Origin: Sporichthyaceae bacterium
GTDB lineage: Bacteria > Actinomycetota > Actinomycetes > JACCUZ01
DNA length: 8,104 nucleotides
Direction of reading: 5' to 3'
NCBI GenBank assembly: GCA_013698395.1
Contig: JACCUZ010000419.1
Coordinates: 1-8,104, forward strand
Under the pieces are notes generated by a model, which did not search any database, had not been told where the DNA came from, and saw only the letters and a program-made list of their open reading frames with translations. Of this stretch, positions 1 through 6,907 are shown piece by piece (position 1 is the first letter of the stretch; each line of letters begins with the position of its first letter). Position numbers and translations under genes: made by a program.

Positions 1-1235
1 GCGCCGCACAGCCCCGCCAGCACGTCACCCGAGCCGGCCGTCGCCAGCGCCGGCGTCCCTGTCGGGTTCACCCTGACCCGACCATCCGGATGGCTGAGGA
101 CGGTCGTCGAGCCCTTGAGCAGGACCACGGCACCGAGGGCACGCGATGCGTGGGTCGCGTGGTGCAGGCGACGAGCCTCCACGTCGGCCCGGTCCGCGCC
201 GAGGAGGCGGGCCAGCTCCCCCGCGTGGGGGGTCAGCAACACCGGCACGTCCGGCCTCGACTGCTCGGCGTACGCCGGGAGAGCGTCCGCGTCGAGCACC
301 ACCGGCACGCCGTCAGCCAACGCCCGCCGGAGCCGGTCAGCCGCATCCTCACCGCCCCCTGACCCGACCGCCCACGCCTGGACCCGACCCTCCCCGACGA
401 CCACCTCCGGCCAGCGCTGGCGGACCAGGGCGGCCGGAGCCTCGTCGCCGACGTACCGGACCATGCCGGCCCCGCCCTGCAGGGCACCGCCGGTGCACAG
501 GACCGCGGCACCGGTGTACTGCTGCGAGCCGGCGGCCACTCCGACGACGCCGCGGCGGTACTTGTCCGACTCCCTGGCCGCTCGTGGAAGCATGGCCGCG
601 ACGTCGGAAGCGAGCAGGACCTGCGTGGTCGCCGTCGGCAGGTCCAGGCCGATGTCGACGAGCTCGACGACGCCGGCGTGCCCGGCCCCTGGATCGACGA
701 GCAGGCCTGGCTTGAGCGCACCAAACGTCACGGTCACGTCGGCGGTGACCGCGACACCGTCGACCTCACCGGTCGACGCGTCAACGCCGCTGGGCAGGTC
801 GACGGCGACTGTCCATGCCTCGTCTGGGATCTCTTGAAGCGCCGTCGTTGCCCGGTCGCCGAGACCCCCGCGGCCACCGATGCCGAGGATCCCGTCGACG
901 ACCAGCTCCACAGCAGCCGGAGCCCGCTCGACGACGCGGCCACCGGAGCGTCGAAACGCGGCAAGACCGCCGCCGTGCGCGCGGTCTGCGAGCAGCAGGG
1001 CGTGCACCACCGCGCCGCGTCGCGCCAGGAGCGCCCCGGCGAACAGCGCGTCCCCACCGTTGTTGCCGCTGCCGACCAGGAGCAGGACGCGAGAGCCGTA
1101 GACCCGTCCGAGCAGCTGCGCACTCGTCGCCGCGAGACCGGCTGCGGCGCGCTCCATCAGAGCGCCGGCAGGTAGCCGGTCGAGCAGGAGCTGCTCGGCT
1201 GCGCGAACCTGGTGGACGTCGTACGCCGAGCGCAT
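1..1235 (-). CDS. nnr: Bifunctional NAD(P)H-hydrate repair enzyme (epimerase + ADP-dependent dehydratase), 3' truncated by window edge
   Basis: This enzyme repairs hydrated NADH and NADPH. The N-terminal YjeF_N domain epimerises R- and S-NAD(P)HX, and the C-terminal ribokinase-like domain dehydrates S-NAD(P)HX using ADP. I translated the strand by hand and found 411 codons open to the window edge with no stop. The start MRSAYDVHQVRAAE and the stretch GALMERAAAG are typical of actinobacterial YjeF_N. Epimerase signatures are GSGNNGGDAL (about 55-64) and DLPSGVD (146-152). The dehydratase half begins near DKYRRG (224-229). It shows VLDADAL (about 314-319), LTPHAGE (about 334-340), LLKGST (about 372-377) and GSGDVLAG (401-408), whose Asp404 is the expected catalytic base. 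An estimated 70-90 residues are missing at the C-terminus. The ATG at 1235-1233 overlaps the acpS stop as TGATG, which implies translational coupling. The identification is secure; only the end is unseen. Confidence 0.95.
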   Translation of the reverse strand, partial: MRSAYDVHQVRAAEQLLLDRLPAGALMERAAAGLAATSAQLLGRVYGSRVLLLVGSGNNGGDALFAGALLARRGAVVHALLLADRAHGGGLAAFRRSGGRVVERAPAAVELVVDGILGIGGRGGLGDRATTALQEIPDEAWTVAVDLPSGVDASTGEVDGVAVTADVTVTFGALKPGLLVDPGAGHAGVVELVDIGLDLPTATTQVLLASDVAAMLPRAARESDKYRRGVVGVAAGSQQYTGAAVLCTGGALQGGAGMVRYVGDEAPAALVRQRWPEVVVGEGRVQAWAVGSGGGEDAADRLRRALADGVPVVLDADALPAYAEQSRPDVPVLLTPHAGELARLLGADRADVEARRLHHATHASRALGAVVLLKGSTTVLSHPDGRVRVNPTGTPALATAGSGDVLAGLCG

Positions 1236-1585
1236 CAGTCCTCCAGGACGACGACCGCCGAGGCGATGCCGGCGTCGTGGCTCAGCGACACATGGGTACG
1301 CCGGACGCCGAGGTCGTCGGCGCGGGTCTGAACGGTCCCGTGCAGGGACAGGTGAGGTCGTCCGTCGTCGCCGCGGTGGACCTCCGCGTCCCGCCAGCGC
1401 AAGCCGACCGGTGCGCCCAGCGCCTTGGCCACCGCCTCCTTGGCCGCGAAACGCGCGGCGAGCGATGCCGGCGGGAGGCGTTGCTCGGCGTCGGTGAACA
1501 GCCGCTGGGTCAGCCTCGGGGTCCGGGTCAGGGTCTCGACGAACCGGCCGACGTCAACCACGTCGATGCCCACGCCGATGATCAC
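1235..1585 (-). CDS. acpS: Holo-[acyl-carrier-protein] synthase AcpS
   Basis: AcpS transfers the 4'-phosphopantetheine arm of coenzyme A to a serine of acyl carrier protein, activating it for fatty-acid synthesis in the cytosol. The protein has 116 residues, the usual size for this small trimeric enzyme. The N-terminal GIDVVDVGRF carries Asp8, and ARFAAKEAVAKALG carries Glu50. These correspond to the family's two Mg2+ ligands. THVSLSHDAGIASAVVVLE at the C-terminus is the conserved final strand region. The start is GTG (1585-1583), followed directly by ATC ATC. No ATG is available, and the conserved IGVGID begins at once, so this start is firm although the ribosome binding site is weak. The stop TGA shares one base with the nnr start. 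The 123-bp spacer upstream separates it from a degraded mobile-type gene, so its expression may depend on a promoter in that spacer or on read-through. Confidence 0.96.
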   Translation of the reverse strand: MIIGVGIDVVDVGRFVETLTRTPRLTQRLFTDAEQRLPPASLAARFAAKEAVAKALGAPVGLRWRDAEVHRGDDGRPHLSLHGTVQTRADDLGVRRTHVSLSHDAGIASAVVVLED

Positions 1586-1624
1586 GGCCCCAGCGTGGCA
1601 CGCCTGCCCGGTCAGGGCGACCCG

Positions 1625-1708
1625 GCGCTAGAGGCTTAAGCCGTCCATGTTGTTGCTGGTGAGTCAAGTTCGTTCGGATCGTGTGGGGCGGCTCAGGTTC
1701 TCTAGCGC
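1625..1708. repeat. Perfect 9-bp inverted repeat with 66-bp loop
   Basis: The arms GCGCTAGAG (1625-1633) and CTCTAGCGC (1700-1708) are exact reverse complements separated by 66 bp. The distal arm abuts the stop codon (1709-1711) of the degraded mobile-type gene. The other arm overlaps the first base of the 10-bp palindrome at 1633-1642. The arms contain CTAG, which is usually scarce in bacterial DNA. It could be the terminal structure of the element, a weak RNA stem or chance. No T-run follows it in the direction of transcription, so it does not look like a standard terminator. Confidence 0.6.
1633..1642. repeat. 10-bp perfect palindrome GGCTTAAGCC
   Basis: GGCTTAAGCC equals its own reverse complement. 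It sits in the acpS upstream spacer, 47 bp before the GTG start, and overlaps one arm of the larger inverted repeat by one base. It could be an operator-type site or part of an element end. A single copy is seen, so no function can be assigned. Confidence 0.5.
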
Positions 1709-3346
1709 TCAGGCCGCCAGGCGTGAGCGGACCGCCTGGCGGTCGATCTGGGTGTTGAGCCTGTCCAGGGCCTGGCGTAGCGGTCCGGCGCGGCCGGGGT
1801 GGGGGGCTTCCAGCTCGGACAGGCTGGTGCGGATCAGCCGGTGGTGGAGGCGGGTGAGGAACACCGCGGTGGCCATGCCGTGGTCGGTGACCCGGTAGCG
1901 GTGGGTGTCGGGGATCCGTTCGATCAGTCCGTGCAGGCGTAGCCGGCGCAGTTCGTAGCTCATCCGTCCGGGGGTCATCAGTGCCGGGTCCAGGCCCAGC
2001 AGCGGCGCGAGGTGGTCGCGCAGGTCACGGTTACGGAACCCGTCGGGGAGAAGCCGGAAGATCACCAGGGCGGCGAGCAGGGCCTGGGTGCGGGTGGTGC
2101 CAAACGGCAGGGCGGACGCGCGCTGGGTGCCCACGACGGCGGGGGGGACGAGGGCGGCGATCGACTCGGTGCCGGTGGTGGGGTCGTGAGTGAGACGTTC
2201 GACGTCGAGCAGACGCCGGTTGGCCTGCAGGCCGACCTCCCGCAGCGCGGGCAGGTTGCACAACCGGCGCCCGATGGCGAAGTCGCCGGTGTCGTTGATG
2301 GTCGTCTCGGTGCGCAGCGCGCGCCCTTGCTTGTGGTACTGCTTGATCTTGGAGTGCTTGTAGTCCAGGTGCAGGCTCGGGGTCACCCCGTCGGTGAGCA
2401 CCCGGGTCCGGAACCGGCCGGGTGTGCGGAACCGGCCGCGCAGCACGACGCGCCGGTCGAAGATGAGCCCGACGTGGTCGGGGCGGCCCAGGTCGAGGTT
2501 CTCCCGGATCACCTCCTCGAAGAAGATCCGCCCGCTGACGGGCCGGTCCAGCATCTGGGTCAGGGACAGCTCGGCCTGCAGCACCGAGAGGTCATAGCGG
2601 TATCCGCCGGCCCGGTCCGCGCGGGTGAACGGGTGGGGCAGGATCGCCAGCCACTTGCGCGCCAGCGGTCGATCTTGGTCGGGGAGAGCCGGTCGCAGAT
2701 CCCCTGCAGCGCCACCGGGTCCTCCACGGCGGCGAAGCCGTTGTCCAACGCGGTGAAGCCGATCCCGGCCTTGGCGGCCTGCCGCTTGGCCCACTCGTGG
2801 CCGTTGAGGCACAGCTTGGCGTTGTAGGGGAAGTAGGAGCAGAACTTCAGGAAGAACGGGCCGAAGTCGGCGTCCACCGCAGTAGCAGTAGAACTGGTTG
2901 ACCACCCCGGTCGAGCGCACGTCACGATCCACGGATAGGTCGCCCCGGTGAGCGGGTTGCGGCGCTTCTCGGTGCGGGAACACGACCGTCTTCTCCTGCG
3001 TCCGCCCGACGAACAGCACCCCCTCCGTGCGCCCAGCCGCCTCGAACGTCGCGAGATAGTCACGGGCGAGGTCGTCCTTGCGTTGACCCCGCACGAAGTC
3101 GACCATCGGCACGCCCTGGTCGCGGCAGAACCGGTGCAACCCGGCCACGAACCTCTTGCTGATCGGGTCCATCAACGCCGAGGACGCGAACGGGTGACCC
3201 CGATGCCCGCGGAAGAACCACGCCACCCCCGCCGCGTGCTGCAGCCGCGGCTGGTAGACGTTCAGATACATCCGGTCGATGCACTCCACCTCGAACGTGA
3301 CGTGCTCAGCCAAGACATCAGCGACGCTGCGGGCTACCGTCATCAC
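1709..3346 (-). pseudogene. Degraded gene of an unclassified family, probably mobile (transposase-like), with four frameshifts
   Basis: I recognise this from memory as a roughly 500-550-residue family of actinobacterial proteins, usually left as hypothetical and often in several copies per genome. I know no proven activity. The natural start is MTVARSVADVLAEH, with ATG at 3343 or the adjoining GTG at 3346. The sensible reading runs in one frame to QEKTVVF (ends 2978), shifts to RTEKRRNPLTGATYPWIV (2976-2923), and returns for RSTGVVNQFYCYC (2917-2879). It shifts again from VDADFGPFF to SPTKIDR (2877-about 2665), then returns for LARKWLAILPHPF to the stop at 1709. The implied indels are +1, +5, +1 and -1. 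The reconstructed product has about 542 residues. Near the C-terminus, RRLRLHGLIERIPDTHRYRV followed by TDHG resembles a winged helix. KIKQYHK, RALRTETTIND and NLPALREVG are further family-like motifs. I see no clear DDE, HUH or recombinase signature. The gene lies directly after the phoX-like gene, on the same strand. Confidence 0.72.
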
Positions 3347-3382
3347 AAGCTCGCCCACCCCAACCACACCGCTCGTCGGGCT

Positions 3383-3395
3383 GGGGCGAAGCCCC
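3383..3395 (-). terminator. Short GC hairpin directly after the phoX-like stop codon
   Basis: On the minus strand the sequence GGGGCTTCGCCCC starts two bases after the TAA stop (3399-3397). It can form a 5-bp GGGGC/GCCCC stem with a three-base loop. The following AGCCC allows an alternative pairing with GGGCT. No T-run follows. It may be a weak terminator for the phoX-like gene or a structural end of the mobile-type element that begins here. The position is suggestive, but the sequence is short in GC-rich DNA. Confidence 0.3.
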
Positions 3396-3396
3396 G

Positions 3397-4956
3397 TTAG
3401 ACGTCGATCCGGCCCCACGGACCCCAGATCGCGAACGACATCCCGAGGCTGTCCTGGATGTTGACGAATAGCGTCCGACCGCCCGGGCTGAACGTAGAGC
3501 CGGCGAACTCGTCGTTCTGGTCGGGAACCGAAGGCGCCGGCGGAGGCGGCTGCGGGGGCAGGTTGTTCTTCGCGATGTCGAACAGATGGCCCTTGCGGGT
3601 GAGGCCGCGGATGTAGTTGAAGTTGCTGCCGTCCTCACAAAGGATCAGGGTCCCGCGGGCACTCGTGGTCACGTTGTCCGGGAAGTCGAGGACCTCGGGT
3701 CCCGGTGACTCGTAGAGCATGTGCAGCTGCTGCGCCTTGATGTCCAGTCCCCAGACCTGGCCGTGACCGTTCCCCCAGCCACGAGCGCTGTCCGAGGCGC
3801 CGGTCTCGGGGGCGCCGCCGCCCTGCGTCGACGTCCAGAACACCCAGCCGTGGTCGTAGACCGCGCCCTCGAGCCGGGAGAACCCGGCCGCTCCTTGATT
3901 GCGCCCCTGCTGGCTCACGTGCACGATCGCCTGGTCGTTGGTGGCGAGTGGCACACCGTTCAGCGGTGCGCCGTAGTCCACGTCGGGCTGGGAGATCTGC
4001 ACCCACTCCACGTCGTACACGGTGCCGTTGGGCTGTGACCTCGCCAGGTCCGCCCGGTCGACTCCCTTCACCTTGAGCATCCACAGCGTCCCGCCGTCGC
4101 GCAGCTCGCCCACCGCCATCGGGTCGGCGGGGGGGTCGTAACGGTAGAAGCCGGACGGGAAGGCGAAGTTGTCCTCGGTGAGGTACAGCGCTCCGCCACG
4201 CGGGTCGAACGCGACCGCCTCATGGGCGAAGCGCCCGGCTGACCTGATCGGTCGGCCCGTGGCAGGCCCGGCCGCGGGGACCTCGAAGATGTGCCCGTGC
4301 GTCCTGGTGAGCCGAGCATTGGTCCGGTACGTCAGTGGGCCGGGGTCGGGCTGAGGGACACCGTTGACCGGTGGCGGCACCCGCGTGAAGTCGTCGCCGA
4401 CGTCATAGCCGTTGACAGTCTCCTCGCACGTGATCCACGAGTCCCACGGCATCCGTCCGCCGGAGCAGTTCATCTGCGTTCCGGCAAGCGACATGAACGA
4501 GTCGAGCACCTCGCCCTCATAGGTGACGTGGACCGTCGAGGTGCCACCGAGTGCCGCTGTGTCGTATACGGGGGTGCCCGACCCCACGGCAGCACCGTTC
4601 GTCGCGGAGCCGTTCTCCTCGTGGTTGCGCACCAACGTGACGGTGTGCGCCGATCGCCCGCTGAAGGCGGCCATCCCGTCGTGTCTGCCCGGCAGCTTCG
4701 CCCCGTCGTCGAGCACGATCGGCCTGCTCCTGCTGCTCGGCTGGAACGAGCGGTACGAGAAACCTTCCGGTAGCTGCAGGCGCTCGACACCATCGCGGAG
4801 GTCCTGGACCGGGCGAAGGGCGTTCTGCCTGTCCCGTCCTACTCCGGCGACAGCAGGGGCAGCGAGGAAACCGGCGAACGGTCCGCCGGCGACGACGGCA
4901 CCGCCGGTCACGGCGGCACCAGTCTTGAGGAAGCTTCTGCGGTCGAGTTCAGTCAT
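3397..4956 (-). CDS. PhoX/DUF839-family protein, Tat-exported, putative alkaline phosphatase
   Basis: The protein has 519 residues. MTELDRRSFLK followed by an Ala/Gly-rich hydrophobic stretch to about residue 38 is a twin-arginine signal, so export in folded form is expected. The body matches PhoX (PF05787), whose characterised members are iron- and calcium-dependent phosphatases with a beta-propeller fold. Visible family blocks are GRHDGMAAF (90-98), VRNHEE (109-114), WITCEETVNGY (174-184), GRFAHEAVAFDPRGGALYLT (241-260), YDHGWVFWTSTQGG (367-380), PDNVTTSARGTLILCEDGSN (426-445) and EFAGSTFSPGGRTLFVNIQ (483-501). Cys177 in TCEE fits the family's iron-ligand cysteine, but the metal ligands were not checked by alignment. 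A proline-rich stretch (about 466-478) lies before the last block. The C-terminus IWGPWGR is family-like, so the gene looks complete. It lies 53 bp after glmS with its own AAGGAG site. Phosphatase activity is inferred; many DUF839 proteins are untested. Confidence 0.88.
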   Translation of the reverse strand: MTELDRRSFLKTGAAVTGGAVVAGGPFAGFLAAPAVAGVGRDRQNALRPVQDLRDGVERLQLPEGFSYRSFQPSSRSRPIVLDDGAKLPGRHDGMAAFSGRSAHTVTLVRNHEENGSATNGAAVGSGTPVYDTAALGGTSTVHVTYEGEVLDSFMSLAGTQMNCSGGRMPWDSWITCEETVNGYDVGDDFTRVPPPVNGVPQPDPGPLTYRTNARLTRTHGHIFEVPAAGPATGRPIRSAGRFAHEAVAFDPRGGALYLTEDNFAFPSGFYRYDPPADPMAVGELRDGGTLWMLKVKGVDRADLARSQPNGTVYDVEWVQISQPDVDYGAPLNGVPLATNDQAIVHVSQQGRNQGAAGFSRLEGAVYDHGWVFWTSTQGGGAPETGASDSARGWGNGHGQVWGLDIKAQQLHMLYESPGPEVLDFPDNVTTSARGTLILCEDGSNFNYIRGLTRKGHLFDIAKNNLPPQPPPPAPSVPDQNDEFAGSTFSPGGRTLFVNIQDSLGMSFAIWGPWGRIDV

Positions 4957-4966
4957 GCGACTGTGT

Positions 4967-4972
4967 CTCCTT
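4967..4972 (-). promoter_or_regulatory. Strong Shine-Dalgarno site for the phoX-like gene
   Basis: AAGGAG on the minus strand lies 10 nt before the ATG at 4956-4954. It supports that start, which also places the Tat motif at residues 6-7. It is the clearest ribosome binding site in the window and suggests efficient independent translation after the 53-bp gap from glmS. A TAGTGT hexamer at 5003-4998 could be a -10 box, but no convincing -35 accompanies it. Confidence 0.7.
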
Positions 4973-5009
4973 GGTCCCCGAGAGAGTCGACCTTGTCACA
5001 CTAGACCGT

Positions 5010-6866
5010 TCACTCGACCGTGACGGACTTGGCCAGGTTGCGGGGCTGGTCGACATCGTGACCCCGGGCGTCCGCCATCTCGCAGGCAAAGACTTGCAGC
5101 GGCACAGTCGAGAGCAACGGCTGCAGCAGGGTGGGTGACTGGGGGATCCGGATGACCGTGTCGGCGTACGGCTCGACCGCCGTGTCCCCCTCCTCGGCGA
5201 TCACGATGGTGCGGGCGCCCCGGGCGCGCACCTCCTGCAGGTTGGACACGACCTTGTCGTGAAGAACGCCGCGCCCCCGCGGCGACGGGACCACGGCGAT
5301 CACCGGAACGCCGTCCTCGATCAGGGCGATCGGGCCGTGCTTGAGCTCGCCCGCCGCGAAACCCTCGGCGTGCATGTAGGCCAGCTCCTTGAGCTTGAGC
5401 GCGCCCTCGAGCGCCGTGGGATATCCGACGTGGCGGCCCAGGAACAGCACGGACGTCGCGTCCCGCAGCTCGCGGCCCAGCGCGCGAACGGGGTCCATCG
5501 AGGCAAGGACGTCGGAGATCTTCGCGGGCATCCCGCGAAGGTCGTCGACCACAGCTCGGATCTCGTCTCCGAACTTCGTGCCACGCACCTGGGCGAGATA
5601 GAGACCGACGAGGAAGCAGGCGACGATCTGGGTCAGGTAGCCCTTCGTCGAGGCGACAGCGACCTCAGGGCCCGCGTGGGTGTACAGGACGGCATCGGAC
5701 TCGCGCGGGATCGTCGAACCGTTGGTGTTGCAGATGGCCAGCACCCGTGCCTGCTGCTCGCGGGCGTGCCGCAGCGCCATCAGTGTGTCCATCGTCTCGC
5801 CGGACTGGGAGATCGCGACGATCAACGTCGACCGGGTAAGCACTGGGTCGCGGTAGCGGAACTCCGACGCGAGCTCGACCTCGCAGGGGATCCGCGTCCA
5901 GTGTTCGATCGCGTACTTCGCGACCAGGCCGGCATGGAACGCCGTTCCGCACGCGATGACGATGATCTTGTCCACCGCGCGGAGGTCGTCGTCGGAGAGC
6001 CGCATCTCGTCCAGGTGCAGTCGACCGTCAGCACCAAGGCGACCCAGCATCGTGTCGGCGACTGCTTGCGGCTGCTCGTCGATCTCCTTGAGCATGAAGT
6101 AGTCGTAGCCGCCCTTCTCGGCTGCCGACAGGTCCCATTCGACGTGGTACTCGCGGGACTCGCCGGGGTTCCCGTCGAAGTCGGTGACCGTGATCGACTT
6201 CGCGGTCACCTCGACGACCTGGTCCTGACCGAGCTCGACGGCCTCGCGGGTGTGTGTGATGAAGGCGGCGACGTCGGAGGCAAGGAAGTTCTCCCCGTTG
6301 CCGCGCCCGGCCACCAGGGGCGAGTTGCGGCGCGCGCCGACCACGAGCTCCGGGGCGTCGACATGGGTCGCGACGAGGGTGAAGGACCCCTCGAGCCGGC
6401 GGCAGACCCGCCGCATCGCGTCGGCGAGGTCAACGGCCTCGCCATTTCCCCGGGTCTCCTCCTCCAAGAGGTGCGCGACCACCTCGGTGTCGGTGTCGGA
6501 GGACATCTGGTGGCCACGACCCTCGAGCTCGGCACGCAGCAAGGCGAAGTTCTCGATGATGCCGTTGTGGATCACTGCGACCGAGCCGGTGCAGTCGAGG
6601 TGGGGATGTGCGTTGCGGTCGGTCGGCCCACCATGCGTCGCCCACCGGGTGTGCCCGATACCTGTCGTTGCCGCCGGGAGCGGCGACTCGGCGAGCGAGC
6701 TTTCCAGGTTGGCCAGCTTCCCGGCCTTCTTGTCGGTGGCCAGCTTGCCGTCGGCGAGCAGGGCGACTCCTGCCGAGTCGTAGCCGCGGTACTCCAGCCG
6801 GCGCAGCCCCTCGACGACGACGTCCAGCGCAGACTGGCCGCCGACGTAGCCCACGATGCCGCACAT
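5010..6866 (-). CDS. glmS: Glutamine--fructose-6-phosphate aminotransferase (isomerizing) GlmS
   Basis: GlmS makes glucosamine-6-phosphate from fructose-6-phosphate and glutamine, the first committed step towards UDP-GlcNAc and peptidoglycan. It has 618 residues against 609 in E. coli. MCGIVGYVG supplies Cys2, the N-terminal nucleophile after Met removal. The glutaminase domain (about 1-220) contains GHTRWATHG (71-79), NGIIEN (101-106) and SDTDTEV (123-129). Two SIS isomerase domains follow. The first has ACGTAFHAG (305-313) and SQSGETMDT (353-361). The second has LEGALKLKE (486-494) and GELKHGP (506-512). RNLAKSVTVE at the extreme C-terminus carries the conserved active-site lysine (613). 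The start is fixed by the catalytic Cys2. No good Shine-Dalgarno sequence precedes it. The gene begins 41 bp after the glmM stop, so the two are probably co-transcribed and act in consecutive steps. I see no sign of a glmS ribozyme in that short gap. Confidence 0.98.
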   Translation of the reverse strand: MCGIVGYVGGQSALDVVVEGLRRLEYRGYDSAGVALLADGKLATDKKAGKLANLESSLAESPLPAATTGIGHTRWATHGGPTDRNAHPHLDCTGSVAVIHNGIIENFALLRAELEGRGHQMSSDTDTEVVAHLLEEETRGNGEAVDLADAMRRVCRRLEGSFTLVATHVDAPELVVGARRNSPLVAGRGNGENFLASDVAAFITHTREAVELGQDQVVEVTAKSITVTDFDGNPGESREYHVEWDLSAAEKGGYDYFMLKEIDEQPQAVADTMLGRLGADGRLHLDEMRLSDDDLRAVDKIIVIACGTAFHAGLVAKYAIEHWTRIPCEVELASEFRYRDPVLTRSTLIVAISQSGETMDTLMALRHAREQQARVLAICNTNGSTIPRESDAVLYTHAGPEVAVASTKGYLTQIVACFLVGLYLAQVRGTKFGDEIRAVVDDLRGMPAKISDVLASMDPVRALGRELRDATSVLFLGRHVGYPTALEGALKLKELAYMHAEGFAAGELKHGPIALIEDGVPVIAVVPSPRGRGVLHDKVVSNLQEVRARGARTIVIAEEGDTAVEPYADTVIRIPQSPTLLQPLLSTVPLQVFACEMADARGHDVDQPRNLAKSVTVE

Positions 6867-6907
6867 GCCGGACAGGCTATCGGCCCGTGCCCGGGCGGGG
6901 AGTTGTC

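Noticed and set aside
815..1639. Plus-strand open frame of 274 codons opposite nnr and acpS
   Set aside because: It is Arg/Pro/Ala-rich, has no recognisable motif, and runs opposite two clearly identified genes.
1628..1648. Mini-ORF encoding MDGLSL upstream of acpS as a leader peptide
   Set aside because: It has six codons, no ribosome binding site and no attenuator-type arrangement, and its TAG stop falls within the inverted repeat arm.
1662..1667. TTGACT on the minus strand as a -35 box for acpS
   Set aside because: At 17-19 bp spacing there is no -10-like hexamer; the nearest AT-rich core, inside the palindrome, is 21 bp or more away.
2012..2827. Plus-strand open frame of 271 codons opposite the degraded mobile-type gene
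   Set aside because: Its composition is a typical antisense shadow (Gly/Ala/Val/Gln-rich), and the minus strand carries coherent protein motifs over the same interval.
2665..2978. Programmed ribosomal frameshifting to explain the frame switches
   Set aside because: Four separate shifts of different sizes, including +5, within one gene are not plausible as programmed events. No slippery heptamer with a downstream structure was evident.
1681..3369. GTGTGG at 1681-1686 and its reverse complement at 3364-3369 as terminal inverted repeats
   Set aside because: Only six bases match before the alignment needs gaps, which is expected by chance in this composition, and the right copy lies inside the proposed element edge.
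1684..3388. TGGGGCG at 1684-1690 and 3382-3388 as a target-site duplication
   Set aside because: A 7-bp G-rich match is likely by chance here, and the copies do not coincide with defined element ends.
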